The notes under the pieces were generated by a model. The model saw nothing but the letters and a program-made list of their open reading frames with translations. It searched no databases and was not told the DNA's origin. From Chloranthus sessilifolius (Eukaryota > Streptophyta > Magnoliopsida > Chloranthales > Chloranthaceae), in NCBI GenBank assembly GCA_021018995.1, contig CM037598.1, forward strand, positions 63,258,671-63,322,670: a stretch of DNA of 64,000 bases. Reading direction: 5' to 3'. Of the stretch, positions 42,628-54,986 are shown in pieces. Position numbers and translations under genes: made by a program. The first letter of the stretch is position 1; each line of letters opens with the position of its first letter.

Positions 42628-44789
42628 TGTTAAGTGGTGAAAAATGCCACTTTTCACCTTTTCACCTGACCATTGATAGACCTGTGAGCACACTAATAAG
42701 CCTCTATCAAGTGTATTTTGTAAACAACAATAAAAGATGATACTAATGTAGAAAACCACTCAAGAATGCCAACAAAGGAGCCATCTCTCAGAACAGGACA
42801 AATCCAGCAAGAGCACACCAGAGGGTAGCACATCACTGGACCCTTAGAGTGGTTGGCTGTAGCAGAACAAGGCGAAGGAAGTGAAGACAGGCCAAAAACA
42901 TCCTATCACGAGGACATTTGAAGATTTCGATAAGAGCTGAGAGTCGAATTAGAGGAATTTGTGCATATTGGGGGGTTTTGATAGGATCTGAAGGTAGAAA
43001 GAAGAAGAAGTCATGAGGATTGTGAAATTCGATAGGATCCAAGAACCTATTGAACAATTGAGAGAAAGACAGATTTCATCCTGACGAAATCTACCTGAAG
43101 AGAAAAGGCAACCTATCGAAGTGTCCCTGAACCTATCAAAAGGTCCCCAGAACCTATCCAAAGACCGCCGGAACCTAACGAAATGGAGGTCCTGGAACAA
43201 GAATCTATCGAAGGAGTGAGAGCCATCCTATCGAAGTGATGGAATGCAAAGCTGCAACCTGACGATATGGTCTCCCAACCTATCGAAGTACTCCTCCAAC
43301 CTGTCGAGTGCTACAGATAAAGTGCAGTAAAGCCGAAGCCTCAAAGCTCATCCTGTCAAAACCTATCAAAGGGATTAGAGAACTTGGCAAAAGGACTGAA
43401 AAGCTTTACCAGAACCTGTCGGGAGCTTCCCTAACCTGTCAAAATCGTGTGTAGAACTTCTCAGAAACTCAACTATGCTCACGCTATGACTTGGTGACCT
43501 ACTGCACGAAACTTTAGGCACTAGGTGACTGGCACGACGGTTCCAGAAGATGCCCTAAGAAACCCTAACTGACCCACGCGCTCTAAGAGAACCCTAACAA
43601 ACACTGCGGACCTTCTAGAAGGGATTTTTGGCAGGAAAAATAGAGGAGAAAGCTATATATAGAGACCCCCAATTGCAATTAGGGGGGGATCGAGATCTGA
43701 GCCAAATTCTAAAGATTAGAGCTTGTAGAGAAATTCTATCTCCCCTCATTTAGCCCAACAATGGTTGGCTAATTCCCTTGGAGTAGCGAGGAGAGAGGTT
43801 AGATCTGTAATTGGGTAAGGGTGAGAGTGCTATTGTGTGTTCCCTGCTGCAAAGACTACGGATCTGAGAGCATTTCCATTATAGAGTGATTTTGATTCCA
43901 ATGTAAATATTGTTTCTAATGCTATAATTAGATCTAAAGTACCATTTGGTTTCATTTGGTGATCGATTGGATTTGTGCAGAGAAGTCTGTAGATCAGTTC
44001 ACCCACTTAACTGGTAGACCTCTTGGATTCCATCTTATCTCCCTGGATCTGATACTCTTGTAATTCCCTGAGTCTGTAACCTTGGAATTGTAGCATCTGT
44101 AGTGGTTTTAATTATTTTGATTGATGCTTTAGCTTGGAGGAGATCCCTAGGATGGTCTATGACCATTAAATTGGACAGATCATAACCTTAAGATTAGTCC
44201 AAGCTCAGGCTCCAATTAGATTCGTCTACTGTATATTCATAGATCAGATAAAGTCTATAGGATGATCTGTGACCATTCAATTAGACAAATCATAGCCTTA
44301 AGACCAGGTGGATCCTGTGATTTGGAGTGGAGCCTTCTACCCTGCTACTGTGCTTATAGGCAGTTGAGGGAATTGTGTGCCCTGAACCTCTGTGGCATGA
44401 TTAATCGATCCTGATTTCAGTGAGACCAATTTTCAAGCAACTTTTCTCCATTTTTTTCTTTTTACTTCTCTCCCCTGAAAGATCTAAATTCCCCAGCTCA
44501 ATCCAAGTTAGTGTTTATTTAATTTTAGCTTAGCCTAAGTGATAATCCATTTTAAACCTCTCTCCTGTCTTTTAGTTAACTTAGCATTAGTTAGGGTGCC
44601 AGATCTCCTACAGATCTGGAGATATATCACATTTTTAACCCAACCTCCCTATGGGCATTCCCTCACTTACCATCTTGTTAAAACTTGCTACAACGGACCC
44701 TGATTAGTTGTAGATCTGTGTGAGTGTGTTCTGCCTAGTTTTATTAGTAATTTTAGACCCTCTTTGGAGGGAAGGCAAACACCCCAACA
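42628..44789 (+). repeat. Element F 5' LTR (family LTR3)
   Basis: TGTTAAGTGGTG to CCCAACA, 2162 bp. U3 has the CCTATCGAA array (about 42900-43440). TATATATAG is at 43654-43662, followed by a decayed CCCCCAATTGCAATT palindrome. Hairpins lie at 44154-44181 and 44264-44291. Confidence 0.94.
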
Positions 44790-44795
44790 AGTTTT

Positions 44796-44813
44796 TGGCA
44801 CTCCTGCTGGGGA
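44796..44813 (+). other. Element F primer binding site, decayed
   Basis: tggcactcctgctgggga after spacer agtttt. It keeps TGGC and GGGGA ends but has several mismatches to tRNA-Asp. Confidence 0.8.
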
Positions 44814-45092
44814 GGTGTGTTTAGAAATAGGTAGATCTAAGTTTTGTAGTTGTTGGTTTGATTTTACTAACTGCATTTGGAAGTTTTGTTGTTTTTCAGT
44901 ATTTTGTGTGTATTTCATCATATCTAAGGCTACCAGTGAGAGGAGAATCGTGCCGGAGGCTGCTCTATTGTTTGTATCCCTCTACTCCCCTTTTATTTTT
45001 CAGACCTGTTGATATTTAGAGTAGTTAGGAAGTTTGGTTGATTCTATTTATTGTGTTGAGGATCTGTTCTGCATTCAGAATTTGAGTGTTAT

Positions 45093-46150
45093 ATGTTTGG
45101 TAGGAGAACTCTCCAGCGTCAGATTATTTTACTAAATCCAGAGGTTTAAAGACTTCTCAGATCCAGACCAACTACACCGACATCTGTTACAATTGACTCT
45201 ATAGAAATGGGTGAGCAACAACAGCCGAGAACCCTCAGGGAGTTTAATGCACCAGGGGTCTATAATTCTCCCTTCTACATTTAATTCCCAGCTGCTCAAG
45301 AAAACTATGAGATAAAATTGTCCATAATTCAAATGTTGCCCTCATTCCATGGCCCGACTAAAGATGACCCCTACAAGCTCATTGATGAGTTCTTGGGACT
45401 GTGCACTACATTTAACATCACAAGTTTGGGGGAGGAAGCCACCAGGATGAGACTCTTTCCTTTTTCATTAAAGAACAGAGCCAGGACCTTGTTGTCCTTG
45501 CTTCCACCCAATAGCATTTAGTCCTAGAGTGACCTCCAATCTCAATTTTTGGCCAAGTTCTTCCCTATGTAAAAAATCAGCTAGTTGAGGAAGGGTATCA
45601 TCTCTTTTACCCAAGATCCAAATGAAGACTTTCATCAATCCAGGGAGAGATTTAAGGAACTCCTAAAGAAATGCCCCCACCATCAAATCCCTGAATGGCA
45701 ATTGGTTCAAAGCTTTTATTAGGGAATTGATTCTAAGAGCTGGGACATGGTAGATGCTTCTTGTGGTGGCACCTACCTCCATAAAACTGCTGAGGAGGCA
45801 TAGGAGCTCTTTGATATTATTAGTGAGAACTCTATGCAAAGGGAAACCTTGGCTAGAGAACTAGATGCCCCTATGTTGGTGAAGGAGAATACTTCAAGAG
45901 GGAAGTTATATGAAGTGAGTATGCCAAGTGAATTGGAATGGAAAGTGAATAGCCTAGCCCTAAAATTTGATAGGCTGATGGGAGCAATGCAGTCACCTGT
46001 GGCTGCTAGGGTGGAGGAGGCATGTGCCATATGCCAGTCCCCTACTCATCCCCTTGAAGAATGCCGATCTGCTGGTTAGTTTCCTGATTTTATAACTGAG
46101 CATGTGACTGCAGCTCAGTCTTATGGGCAGTAGCCTGCTGCTGGGTATCA
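45093..46150 (+). pseudogene. Element F Gag, broken
   Basis: ATG at 45093 begins MFGRRTLQRQI. Blocks are LPSFHGPTKDDPYKLIDEFL (45318-45521 frame) and MRLFPFSLKNRARTLL. The knuckle CAICQSPTHPLEEC lies near 46021-46065 in frame 45834-46079. Stops include TAG where D has CAG and TGG (NSIQSWSDLQ in D), CAA-to-TAG/TAA at other sites, and TAG near 45801. The protein is dead. Confidence 0.88.
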
Positions 46151-46223
46151 ATGAAGGAACCAACCTAATCTGAGGTGGAGACAAGATGCATACCCCAGTC
46201 AGCAGCGGCAGCCCCAGTAGCCC

Positions 46224-47668
46224 ATGCCCTACAGAAATGCTCAACCCTATCAAGAAGGTTATGTCCTAAGGCCTCAGTATCAGCAACCCATGGCCCAACT
46301 TGTAGCTCCTCCTGTGCAACAATTTGCACCTCCTCCAGCTGTGAGAGCATCTTCCTTTGAGGAACAAGTTCTATCTTCACTGCAGAATTTGAACTCCTTA
46401 TCTCAAACTGTTCACTCTCACAACCAGAGCATCAAAAAGATAAAGGATCAACTTAGTCAGCTGTCTGATGCCTTGACTAGAAGAGAAGGAGGGAGGCTAC
46501 CTAGCCAACCACAGGACAACCCAAGACGACAGGTTGTAGTGGGTGAAGTTTCCTCCACCTATGAGGAAGCCAAATCTGTTACAACATTGAGAAGTGGTAG
46601 GCTAGTGGACTGTGAGCCTGTGAGGAGGTTGGAGGAAGAAAATGAAGGGAGTTCGACAAAAATACAACAAAAACCACTAGTGGTAGACCTGAAGGAGCAA
46701 CCAACTGAGAATAAAGAGGATAATGAGAATCCTCAAGAAAAGAAAAAAATCAAAAAAATTGAGACCTCATTGGCTAAGGCCGCAAATGAGGGAGCAATCC
46801 CACATTTGCCATTTCCTAAGGCACTACAAGCACCTTCCCCTTTTGATAAAGGGCAAGGAAAATTTGAGTAAATGATGGAGACTTTCAATCAAGTAAAGAT
46901 CAATTTGCCCTTACTTGATGCCATTAAACAAGTCCCAGCCTATGCCAAGTTTTTGAAAGACCTGTGCACCCATAAAAGACAGTCTAGGATACACCTATCT
47001 CAGAAGGTCTTTGCAGCAGAAAAGGTTAAGCATGTCCTGTCTATTGCAACTCCCCCCAAACTTCAAGACCCTGGCCTCCCCACTATCCCCTGCATCATTG
47101 GGGATCACACCATTGACAAAGCCTTGTTAGATCTGGGAGCCAGTATAAATTTGCTTCCATATTCACTATATAAGAAGCTAGGTTTGGGAGAATTAAAGCC
47201 ACACATGTGGTCCTACAGCTGGCTGACAGATCTGAACGGAAACTAGTGGAAATAATTGAAGATGTGTTGGTTAGAGTTGATAAATTCTTCTATCCTACTG
47301 ACTTTTTAGTGTTAGACATGGAACCAAGAGAATGTGCTTCTTCCATACCTGTGATACTAGGCAGGCCCTTTTCGGCCACTGCTAATGCTTGTATTCAATG
47401 TAGGTCTGGAATCATGGAAGTGACATTTGGAAATATGAAGGTCAAATTGAATGTGTACAACGCAGCAAATCAACCTCATCCCGATGAGGACTATTTTTTT
47501 CTTAATGTAATAGATAAGGTTGTCAAGGAAAATGTGAATATTCTGCTACATGGTAAGGAATGGTTTAATGAGTCAGCTAAAGTATGGAAGGAAACAGAGG
47601 TAGAGAAGGTTCCCACCTCTGAGATTGAGTACGTGAAACTCGTCTCTTCTGGAGCAGCACTAGCATAG
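46224..47668 (+). pseudogene. Element F Gag tail and protease
   Basis: Frame 46224-46871 has SFEEQVLSSLQNLNSLSQTV and LSQLSDALTRREGGRLPSQP, ending in a stop at 46869. The same frame continues 46872-47246 with KINLPLLDAIKQVPAYAKFL and the protease IPCIIGDHTIDKALLDLGAS, LGLGELKP. A frameshift at about 47205 leads to 47207-47668: QLADRSERKLVEIIEDVLVR, FYPTDFLVLDM, VILGRPFSATANACIQCR. The active-site Asp is present. It is the best-preserved protease here apart from the shift. Confidence 0.87.
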
Positions 47669-47751
47669 CAACATCCATGGAGGCCTACTTTGTTACCTCT
47701 CCCACCCCCCTTTAAGGCACCCCTATTTCCCCCCTCATCAGTCCCCCAGAG

Positions 47752-48806
47752 GTGGAGTTAAAGCAACTCCTAAAATCTTTGAAATATGTCTTTTTAGGAG
47801 ATAACACCAAATTGCCTGTGATAATCTCTTCTTCCCTCTCTCTTGAGCAAGAAAACGAACTACTTTGTGTACTAAAAAGGCATAATAAGGCAATAGGATG
47901 GACCATTGCAGACCTTGGGGGAATCAACCCTACTGTGTGCATGCATAAAATTCATCTTGAGGAAGGCTCCAAACCTTCTAGAGAGATGCAGAGAAAACTT
48001 AACCCACACATGCAGGAGGTTATGATGAAGGAGGTAGTCAAACTCCTAGATGCTGGGATAATTTATCCCATCTCGGATTCACAATGGGTAGCACCTACCC
48101 AGGTAGTATCCAGAAATCTGACATTACAGTTGTTGAAGCAGATTCAGATGAGCTGATTCCAACCAGACAGACCACTGGTTGAATGGTGTGCATAGATTAC
48201 CGAAAACTCAATGAAAAAGCCAGCAAGGATCACATCCCATTGCTCTTAATAGACCAAATTTTGGACAACCTGGCAGGCAAGGCCTATTACTATTTTCTTT
48301 ATGGATATTTAGGATACAATAAGATCCCTGTATACCCCTAGGACCAAGAAAAAACCACATTCACTTGCCCATTTGGGACCTTTGCCTACAGAAGGATGCC
48401 ATTTGGGTTGTGTAATTCACCTGCCACGTTCCTAAGATGCATGTATGCTATCTTCTCTGACATGATTGATAAGTTTTTGGAGATCTTTGTGGTTGATTTC
48501 TCCATTTATGGATATGATTTTAGCCAATGCCTACACCAACTCAGCTCTGTGTTGCAAAGGTGTGAGGAGACCAACCGAGTTCTAAGTTGGGAGAAAAGTC
48601 ACTTCATGGTGGCTCAAGGCACTGTTCTAGGACATGTTGTCTCTCACAGAGGAATCGAGATTGATCAACCTAAGATCGATTTAATTGGCCATTTGCTGCC
48701 TTTGAAAACTGTCAAACAAGTTAGGTCATTTCTAGGCTATGCTAGGTTCTATAGGAGGTTCATCAAGGACTTCAGCAAAATCTCCAATCCCCTTTGTCAC
48801 TTGTAG
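47752..48806 (+). pseudogene. Element F reverse transcriptase, broken
   Basis: Frame 47752-48156 has the linker, AIGWTIADLGGINP, LNPHMQEVMMKEVVKLLDAG and WVAPTQVVS, then a frameshift near 48110. The segment 48160-48395 reads CIDYRKLN-like and YFLYGYLGYNK-like sequence with stops. Frame 48396-48806 has MPFGLCNSPATFLRCM, then FVVDFSIYG. The paired catalytic Asp box is degraded: VVDF replaces MDDF, so the RT would be inactive even without the frameshifts. Confidence 0.87.
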
Positions 48807-49345
48807 TTCTAGGATGTTCCTTTTGACTTTAATGATGAATGTCGAGCTGCTTTTGAACTGTTAAAGACTTGTTTAACTACAGCCCCCATCTTGTAATCCC
48901 TTGATTTTTCTCTGCCATTTGAGCTGATGTGTGATGCATCAGACTTTGCCATTGGGGTTGTGTTGGGTCAAAGAAAAGATAGGCCCCTTCTGTGGTAGCA
49001 TATGCTAGTAAATCAATGGTTGATGCTGAATTGAATTATACTACAACTAAGAAAGAGCTATTAGCTATTGTCTTTACCTTAGAAAAATTCAGGTCTTATG
49101 TGCCGGGATAAAAATTTATTGTGTTCACTGACCACTCAGCTTTGAAATACCTCTTGTCCAAAAAGGAAGCCAAAGCAAGACTAATCAGGTGGATTCTTCT
49201 CTTGCAGGAATTTAATTTGGAGATTAAAGACAAGAAGGGAGTTGAGAACGTGGCGGCTGACCATCTGTCAAGGATCCCAGTAACTGATACAGAAAGCTTA
49301 CCCATTAATGACTCCTTCCCAGATGAGCAGCTTTTTGCTAACTAG
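48807..49345 (+). pseudogene. Element F RNase H, broken
   Basis: [20 protein letters not shown] can be read at about 48920-48980 across a frameshift, LNYTTTKKELLAIVFTLEKF near 49030-49090, and the open frame 49121-49345 with [20 protein letters not shown] and [17 protein letters not shown] at 48804 and others interrupt it. Confidence 0.85.
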
Positions 49346-50644
49346 ATAAGTATGCCCTGGTTTGAAAATATTGTCAATTACCTTGCTATGGGTAGGATCC
49401 CTCCACATTGGAACAAGGATGATTAAAATCTGTTCTTTGCACATACTCGATATTACATGTGGGAGGATCCTTACCTCTTTAAGCACTGTACAGATCAAGT
49501 GATCAGACGTTGTGTACCTGAAACTGAGTTTCAAAATATCCTAACCATGTGCCATGAACAGGCTTGTGGGGGCCACTTCAGTGGTAACAAGACTGCGGCC
49601 AAGGTTCTTCAAAGTGGTTTCTACTAGCCTACCCTATTCAAATATGCTCGACAGCACTATAAAGCTTGTCATTGATGCTAGCAATTGGGCAGTATTACAA
49701 GGAGAAACTCTATTCCATTACAACCTATACTTGTTGTTGAACTGTTCGATATTTGGGGAATCGACTTTATGGGACCCTTTCCCCCTTCTGCTGGATACAA
49801 TTTCATCCTTGTAGCTGTGGACTACGTGTCCAAATGGGTAGAGGCCATAGCTACGAGGACAAATGATCACAAGGTCATGATTCAATTCCTGAAAGACAAC
49901 ATCTTCCCAAGATTTGGCATTCCTAAAGCTATTATTAGTGATGGGGGAAGCCACTTCTTTAATAAACCTTTTGATAAGCTGATGAAAAGATACTCTGTTA
50001 CCCACAGAGTGGCCACTCCCTACCACCCACAAACCAGTGGACAAGTAGAGATTTCTAATAGGGAAATCAAACATATTCTCGAGAAGACTATCAAAACAAA
50101 CAGAAGGGATTGGTCTGGCAAATAGACAGATGCCTTATGGGCCTATAGAACAGCCTATAAAACCCCCATAGGCATGTCCCCATTCAGACTTGTATATGGC
50201 AAGGCATGTCACTTGCCTGTTGAACTACAACATAAGGCATATTAGGCCATTAGAGCAGTAAATTCTAACTTACACTCAGCAGGTATTCACAGGAAACTCC
50301 AGCTATCTGAGCTGGATGAATTGCGACTAGAAGCTTATGCAAATGCCCGAAATTACAAGGAGAGGACCAATGCCTTCCATGATAGACATTTGCTACGGAA
50401 AGAGTTCAAGCCAAATGACAAGGTATGAATGTTCTACTCCATAATGAAATTCTTTCCCGGTAAGCTGCAGTCTAGATGGGATGGACCTTTCACAGTGGTA
50501 CATGTTTCTCCATCTGGCACTATCGAAGTCATGAATCCTACAGATAGCAGAATCCTTAAGGTCAATGGTCAGAGGCTAAAACTTTGCGTCAACAACATTT
50601 GTGAGTCTGAAGAGACCATTGATCTTCAGGATCCTCCAGGTTAA
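49346..50644 (+). pseudogene. Element F integrase, broken
   Basis: The N-terminal region (HEQACGGHFSGNKTAAKV) is read at about 49553-49610. Frame 49685-50125 holds the DDE core: [39 protein letters not shown]. Then TAG near 50122, [20 protein letters not shown], a TAG near 50243, and frame 50429-50644 with KFFPGKLQSRWDGPFTVV and KVNGQRLK, ending TAA. Catalytic residues survive, the frame does not. Confidence 0.88.
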
Positions 50645-50883
50645 TACCTGACTTTCATTTGTATCATATGTATTATATTTCATTTACACCTTGATTCTTT
50701 CCCACGATATTTTTTCTGCAATAAAATGGTCATGTCAAGATCTAGCTTCATTTCAATATCACCTGCAGTCTAGGGATCATGGGCACAAGGTCAGAAGAAA
50801 AATAAACTGACTGGTAGCACAGTAAATGAGTTGCTGGGTGCTAAGGGAAAAGCCCTGCCTATACAGGCCATGTAATTAAACTC

Positions 50884-51310
50884 ATAGGACCTCTCGATAG
50901 ATCATTTGGATCTTTCGCTAGGTCAGCTGCTGACGACGATAGGCTTAGTTAGGATTTCGATAGGTGCTGAGACTTCTCGATAGGTGAGAACAACTTTGCT
51001 ATAGGTTCTGGATTCTTACCTGAAACCTATCGACATAACTGACAAATGTACTACCCAACCTATCGAAAAGCTATTTTTACCCCTCGGCATCCTAGCAAAT
51101 TAAATGTTTTATCTACCCTGCGTTCAATAGGACACCGACCTATCGAAAGCAGTCATCCCAGCTTATCAAATGAAATGTTTATTCTTTTCAACAGGAAGGG
51201 TTGAACTTATCGAAAGCATTCCACTGCCGGTCACATACTTGGGCGACTTTTATAGGAAGCCTTAACCTGTCAAAAATTTAAAATTCCATCCTATCGAATT
51301 CGCCCTCACT
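50884..51310 (+). other. Element F post-pol array of CCTATCGAA motifs
   Basis: At least eight words of the type TCGATAGG or CCTATCGA (for example ttcgataggtg, acctatcgaaaag, cttatcgaaagc) with more decayed ones. The same words fill the U3 of D and F LTRs. No coding frame is seen from 50645 to 51587. Confidence 0.75.
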
Positions 51311-51644
51311 CCTTCCATGCTTGATGTACACCTCCGTTGCGCGGGTATTTTACCCCACATGTACCATGTGTACAACTGCGCACGACACGGGCTTTAAACT
51401 CTGCACCCCCCCTAGATATTTGCACCACGTCGTAACTCCCAGCACTAAATATAGGCTACCAGTTAATGCACGAATTCGTTCCCCATGCTAAATGGTGGAA
51501 TTAACCATTCATTCCTTCTCGTCGACGGCAGCGATACTGAATACGCCGCTTCATATTCCATCATGCATCCACCTTAAATAGATGTAGATGGCTCGACTTC
51601 GTCCCATTCCTCTCCTTCTACCCTCTGCACTCCTCCTCATCACT

Positions 51645-51881
51645 ATGGCAGATGACAAGCCCACCTTCACTCCTGCTCAACTCTCCCTCTTGTGGCTGGA
51701 ACCACCACCGCCCAAGGAACCAGACCCGTTGCAATTCCTCTGGGATGAATATGAGAAGGTACAATGGATCCTCGCCAAGGAGGAAAAGAAACTAGATAAG
51801 AGGGAGAAGAAGAGGCAGAAGACCGAGCCACCGGCTTCTCTGCCCCGATCCTCCTCCACCACCCCTCTCCCTGATCCCTAA
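51645..51881 (+). CDS. MADDKP small ORF of element F (78 aa), unknown function
   Basis: It begins MADDKPTFTPAQLSLLW and has the core PPPKEPDPLQFLWDEYEKVQ, a basic/acidic helix-like stretch (ILAKEEKKLDKREKKRQK) and a Pro/Ser-rich tail (SLPRSSSTTPLPDP). The counterpart in B is at 7793-8041. The frame is open from 51588, but upstream residues are not shared, so I take 51645. CCTTAAATAGATG, about 70 bases upstream, parallels TTTAAATA in B, with a pyrimidine-rich leader in both. It lies where C has the env-position ORF. Confidence 0.62.
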   Translation: MADDKPTFTPAQLSLLWLEPPPPKEPDPLQFLWDEYEKVQWILAKEEKKLDKREKKRQKTEPPASLPRSSSTTPLPDP

Positions 51882-52192
51882 ACCTGCTCTTTTTCCTTTT
51901 CTTCCTCCCCTCCTGGCCTTGCACTTCCTCTTCCACCTAAAGCAAACTGAGGATATCCCTGAGCCAGGGGGAAGGCTTTTAGTTTGCCAAGGATACCTTG
52001 TCCACATGAATGTCTTACCTTTCGCATCCTTGTGCTTGACCATTGTACTGACTGTCTGCTTAGTTTCTTTTTAATAAAATGCTTTGTTTATGCCATTCTT
52101 TCTTCTGTTTGTCTACTTGTTTTGTTTTTATCCCTGGATGTTCGCAAGGCTCCACCCTCTATGCTGTAAACAGTGGGGACATTGTTTAGTTT

Positions 52193-52207
52193 AGGTTTGG
52201 GGGTGTG
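52193..52207 (+). other. Internal polypurine tract of element F
   Basis: aggtttgggggtgtg, identical in its core to the PPT words of B and C. It lies about 1.6 kb before the 3' LTR remnant. 52208-53780 is the non-coding 3' region shared with C. Confidence 0.65.
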
Positions 52208-53272
52208 GCATGTATGCCAATAAATTAGTTAATTTTTGTACAGCCAGGGTAAAAAAGTGTTTGAGGAAATAAAGTGAATTCTCACCTAATTCAGAAAAAT
52301 TTTCTTTTGGAATTGAAATAAACTACAATTTTTAACATTGTTCATAAAGTGAATGTCAACTAATTTTGAAAATGAAAAATTGATGTTTAGTGAATCTGAA
52401 ATGAGAGAAAACTGTAAGGATACACCCCAGAAAATTTGATGGAAGGCCATACCCAGTGAGATTTGGGTCTGAAAAATTTTCTTTGAAGAGTGTCTTGGCA
52501 ATTTTTTCTGCTTTAAGGATTGATGGGATCTAATTTTAAACACTAGAAATTAGGCAAATCCAAGTTGAAACAGCTTGACAGCACTCATGAAATTGAGGAC
52601 ATGAAGTAAGGCCATCCCTTGGACAGTTTGATCTTAAAATCTTCCACCTTTGAGATGCCCTTGATACACACCATTTGAGCCTTAGAAATCCTAGTTTTTC
52701 TTTGCTAAAAACCAGAAAATTTGAACCCAAAATCCCTTGGCCTATTTCAGTTCACCCTCAATCTGAGAAATTAGGAAAAAGAAGGAGAAGTGAGGTTAGA
52801 GGAGCAAGGTTTGAAATTTGGTTGAAGAAAGGAAAGCACATTTTATGTTGTTGTGGCATTCCAGCTCATAAAAAGAAAAAAAAAAAAATTAATAAAATAA
52901 ATAAAAAATAAAAAATAAAAATAAAAATAAAAAACAGGAAAGAAAAACAAAAGAGAAGTCATTCCATTGAAAGACTGAAAAGAGGATTAGAAACTGGCCA
53001 CCTCAAATCTAAAAATTCAAGAAGTAGATGGAATTGTGCTGAAATGAAGAAGGTGTCATGACCACCTCCTTACTTTACTGATTTCTAAATTTTTAATCCT
53101 ATTTTACCCCTTTTTTCTTTAAAAATTTCACCCATAAGCCACTTTACAGCCCAATAAAAGACCCTACTGATTTAAAATGAATTGACCTGTCATGTGGAGA
53201 TGAGGTTTTGTTTGATCTCTGGTGAAAAGATTTAGAAAATTTCAGAAACTAGAGCAATGCGTATGCTCATGC

Positions 53273-53297
53273 TTGCAGTCCTATTTGAGGGCTGCAA
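53273..53297 (+). other. Conserved 3'-region RNA hairpin, element F copy
   Basis: TTGCAGTCCT, loop ATTTG, AGGGCTGCAA. Relative to C one A-T pair has become G-C on both sides and one C-G pair has become T-G, which still pairs in RNA. Confidence 0.65.
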
Positions 53298-53787
53298 CTG
53301 CTCTTGAGCTGTGTGAAATGATGCACCCTTCTATCTTTATTGTGAGTGACAGCCCTGGTAAGACTTGGGTCTCAAATCTGATTTGAATGGGGCATTATCA
53401 AAACAGAATTCTTAAATGAATGGTGAGCTCTGCATCAAATTTTTGAAAGAAAGGCCTTGACATGAACTGAGGGATGACGAAGGAATTGCAGTAGACTTTC
53501 ATGATCCAAAGGGATTCTCTCCCTATTGAAATTCCTTTAAAGGTGCATGGTGTGAATCCATTTTATCTATTCAAACTCTGCTTTAACCGGTTGCACTATG
53601 ATTAACTAAAATTTAATTGGAGAAGTTTGTGGGTACCTTCACTGAAAACCCTCAGGAAACTTCACTCCTCCACTAGGGATCACCTAGGGGTTTAAAAGGC
53701 TTGGTGCATATGCTAAATGCATCCGTGCTCCCTACGAAAGTGGCATTTTTAATTCCTTTTAATTCTCCTTTGCTCAAGGACTAGCCT

Positions 53788-54986
53788 TTAACCTGACCAT
53801 TGATAGACCTGTGAGCACACTAATAAGCCTCTATCAAGTATTTTTTGTAAACAGTAATAAAAGATGATACTAATGCAGAAAACCACTCAAGAATGCCAAC
53901 AAAGGGGCCATCTCTCAGCATAGGACAAACCCAGCAAGAGCACACCAGAGGGTAGCACATCAGTGGACCCTTAGAGTTCTTGGTTGCAGTAGAACAAGGC
54001 AAAGGAAGTGAAGACTGGCCAAAAACATCCTATCGAGAGGACATCTGATGATTTTGATAGGAGCTAAGAGTTGAATTAGAGGAATTCGTGTGGATTGGCG
54101 AGGTATCGATAGGATCTGAAGGCAGAAAGAAGAAGAAGTCGTGAGGATTGTGAAATTCGATAGGATCCAAAAACCTATCAAACAGTTGAGAGAAAGACAG
54201 ATTTCATCCTGACGAAATCTACTTGAAGAGAGAAGGGAACCTATCCAAGGGTCCCTGAACCTATCGAAAGGTCCCCAGAACCTATCGAAAGACCGCCTGA
54301 ACCTAACGAAACAGAGGTGTTGGAACAAGAACCTATCGAAGGAGTGAGAGCCATCCTATCGAGTGATGGAATGCAAAGTTGTAACCTAAGGATACGGTCT
54401 CCCAACTTATCGAAGTACTCCTTCAACCTGTCGAATGCTACAGATAAAGTGCAGTAAAGCCGAAGCCTCAAAGCTCATCCTGTCGAAACCTATCGACAGG
54501 ATTGGAGAACCCGGTGAAAGGACTGAAAAGCTTTACCAAAACTTGTCGGGAGCTTCCCCAACCTGTCAAAATCGTGTGCAGAACTTCTCAGAAACTCAGC
54601 TATGCACACGTTGTGACTTGGTGACCTGCTGCATGCAACTCGAGGCACTTAGTGACCGGCACGATGGTTCTAGAAGATACCCTAACTGACCCACGTGCTC
54701 TAAGAGAACCCTAACAAACTCTGAGGACCTTCTAAAAGGGATTTTTGGTGGGAAAAATAGAGGAGAAAGCTATATATAGAGACCCCCAATTGCAATTGGG
54801 GGAGATTGAGATCTGAGCCAAATTCAGGAGATTAGAGCTTGCAGAGAAATTCTATCTTCCCTCTTTTAGCCCAACAATGGTTGGCTAATTCCCTTGGAGT
54901 AGCGAGGAGAGTGGTTAGATCTGTAATTGGGTAAGGTTGAGAGTGCCATTATGGGTTCCCTACTGCACAGACTATGGATCTGAGAG
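53788..54986 (+). repeat. Element F 3' LTR, left segment
   Basis: It starts inside U3 (acctgaccattgatagacc). The terminal PPT and the LTR start are deleted. It carries the CCTATCGAA array and TATATATAG at 54771-54779. The solo LTR follows at 54987. Confidence 0.9.
54783..54802 (+). other. Perfect 20-bp palindrome after the LTR3 TATA box
   Basis: CCCCCAATTGCAATTGGGGG. The solo LTR has the same at 56086-56105. F's 5' LTR and D have decayed versions. It lies near where transcription should start. Confidence 0.85.
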
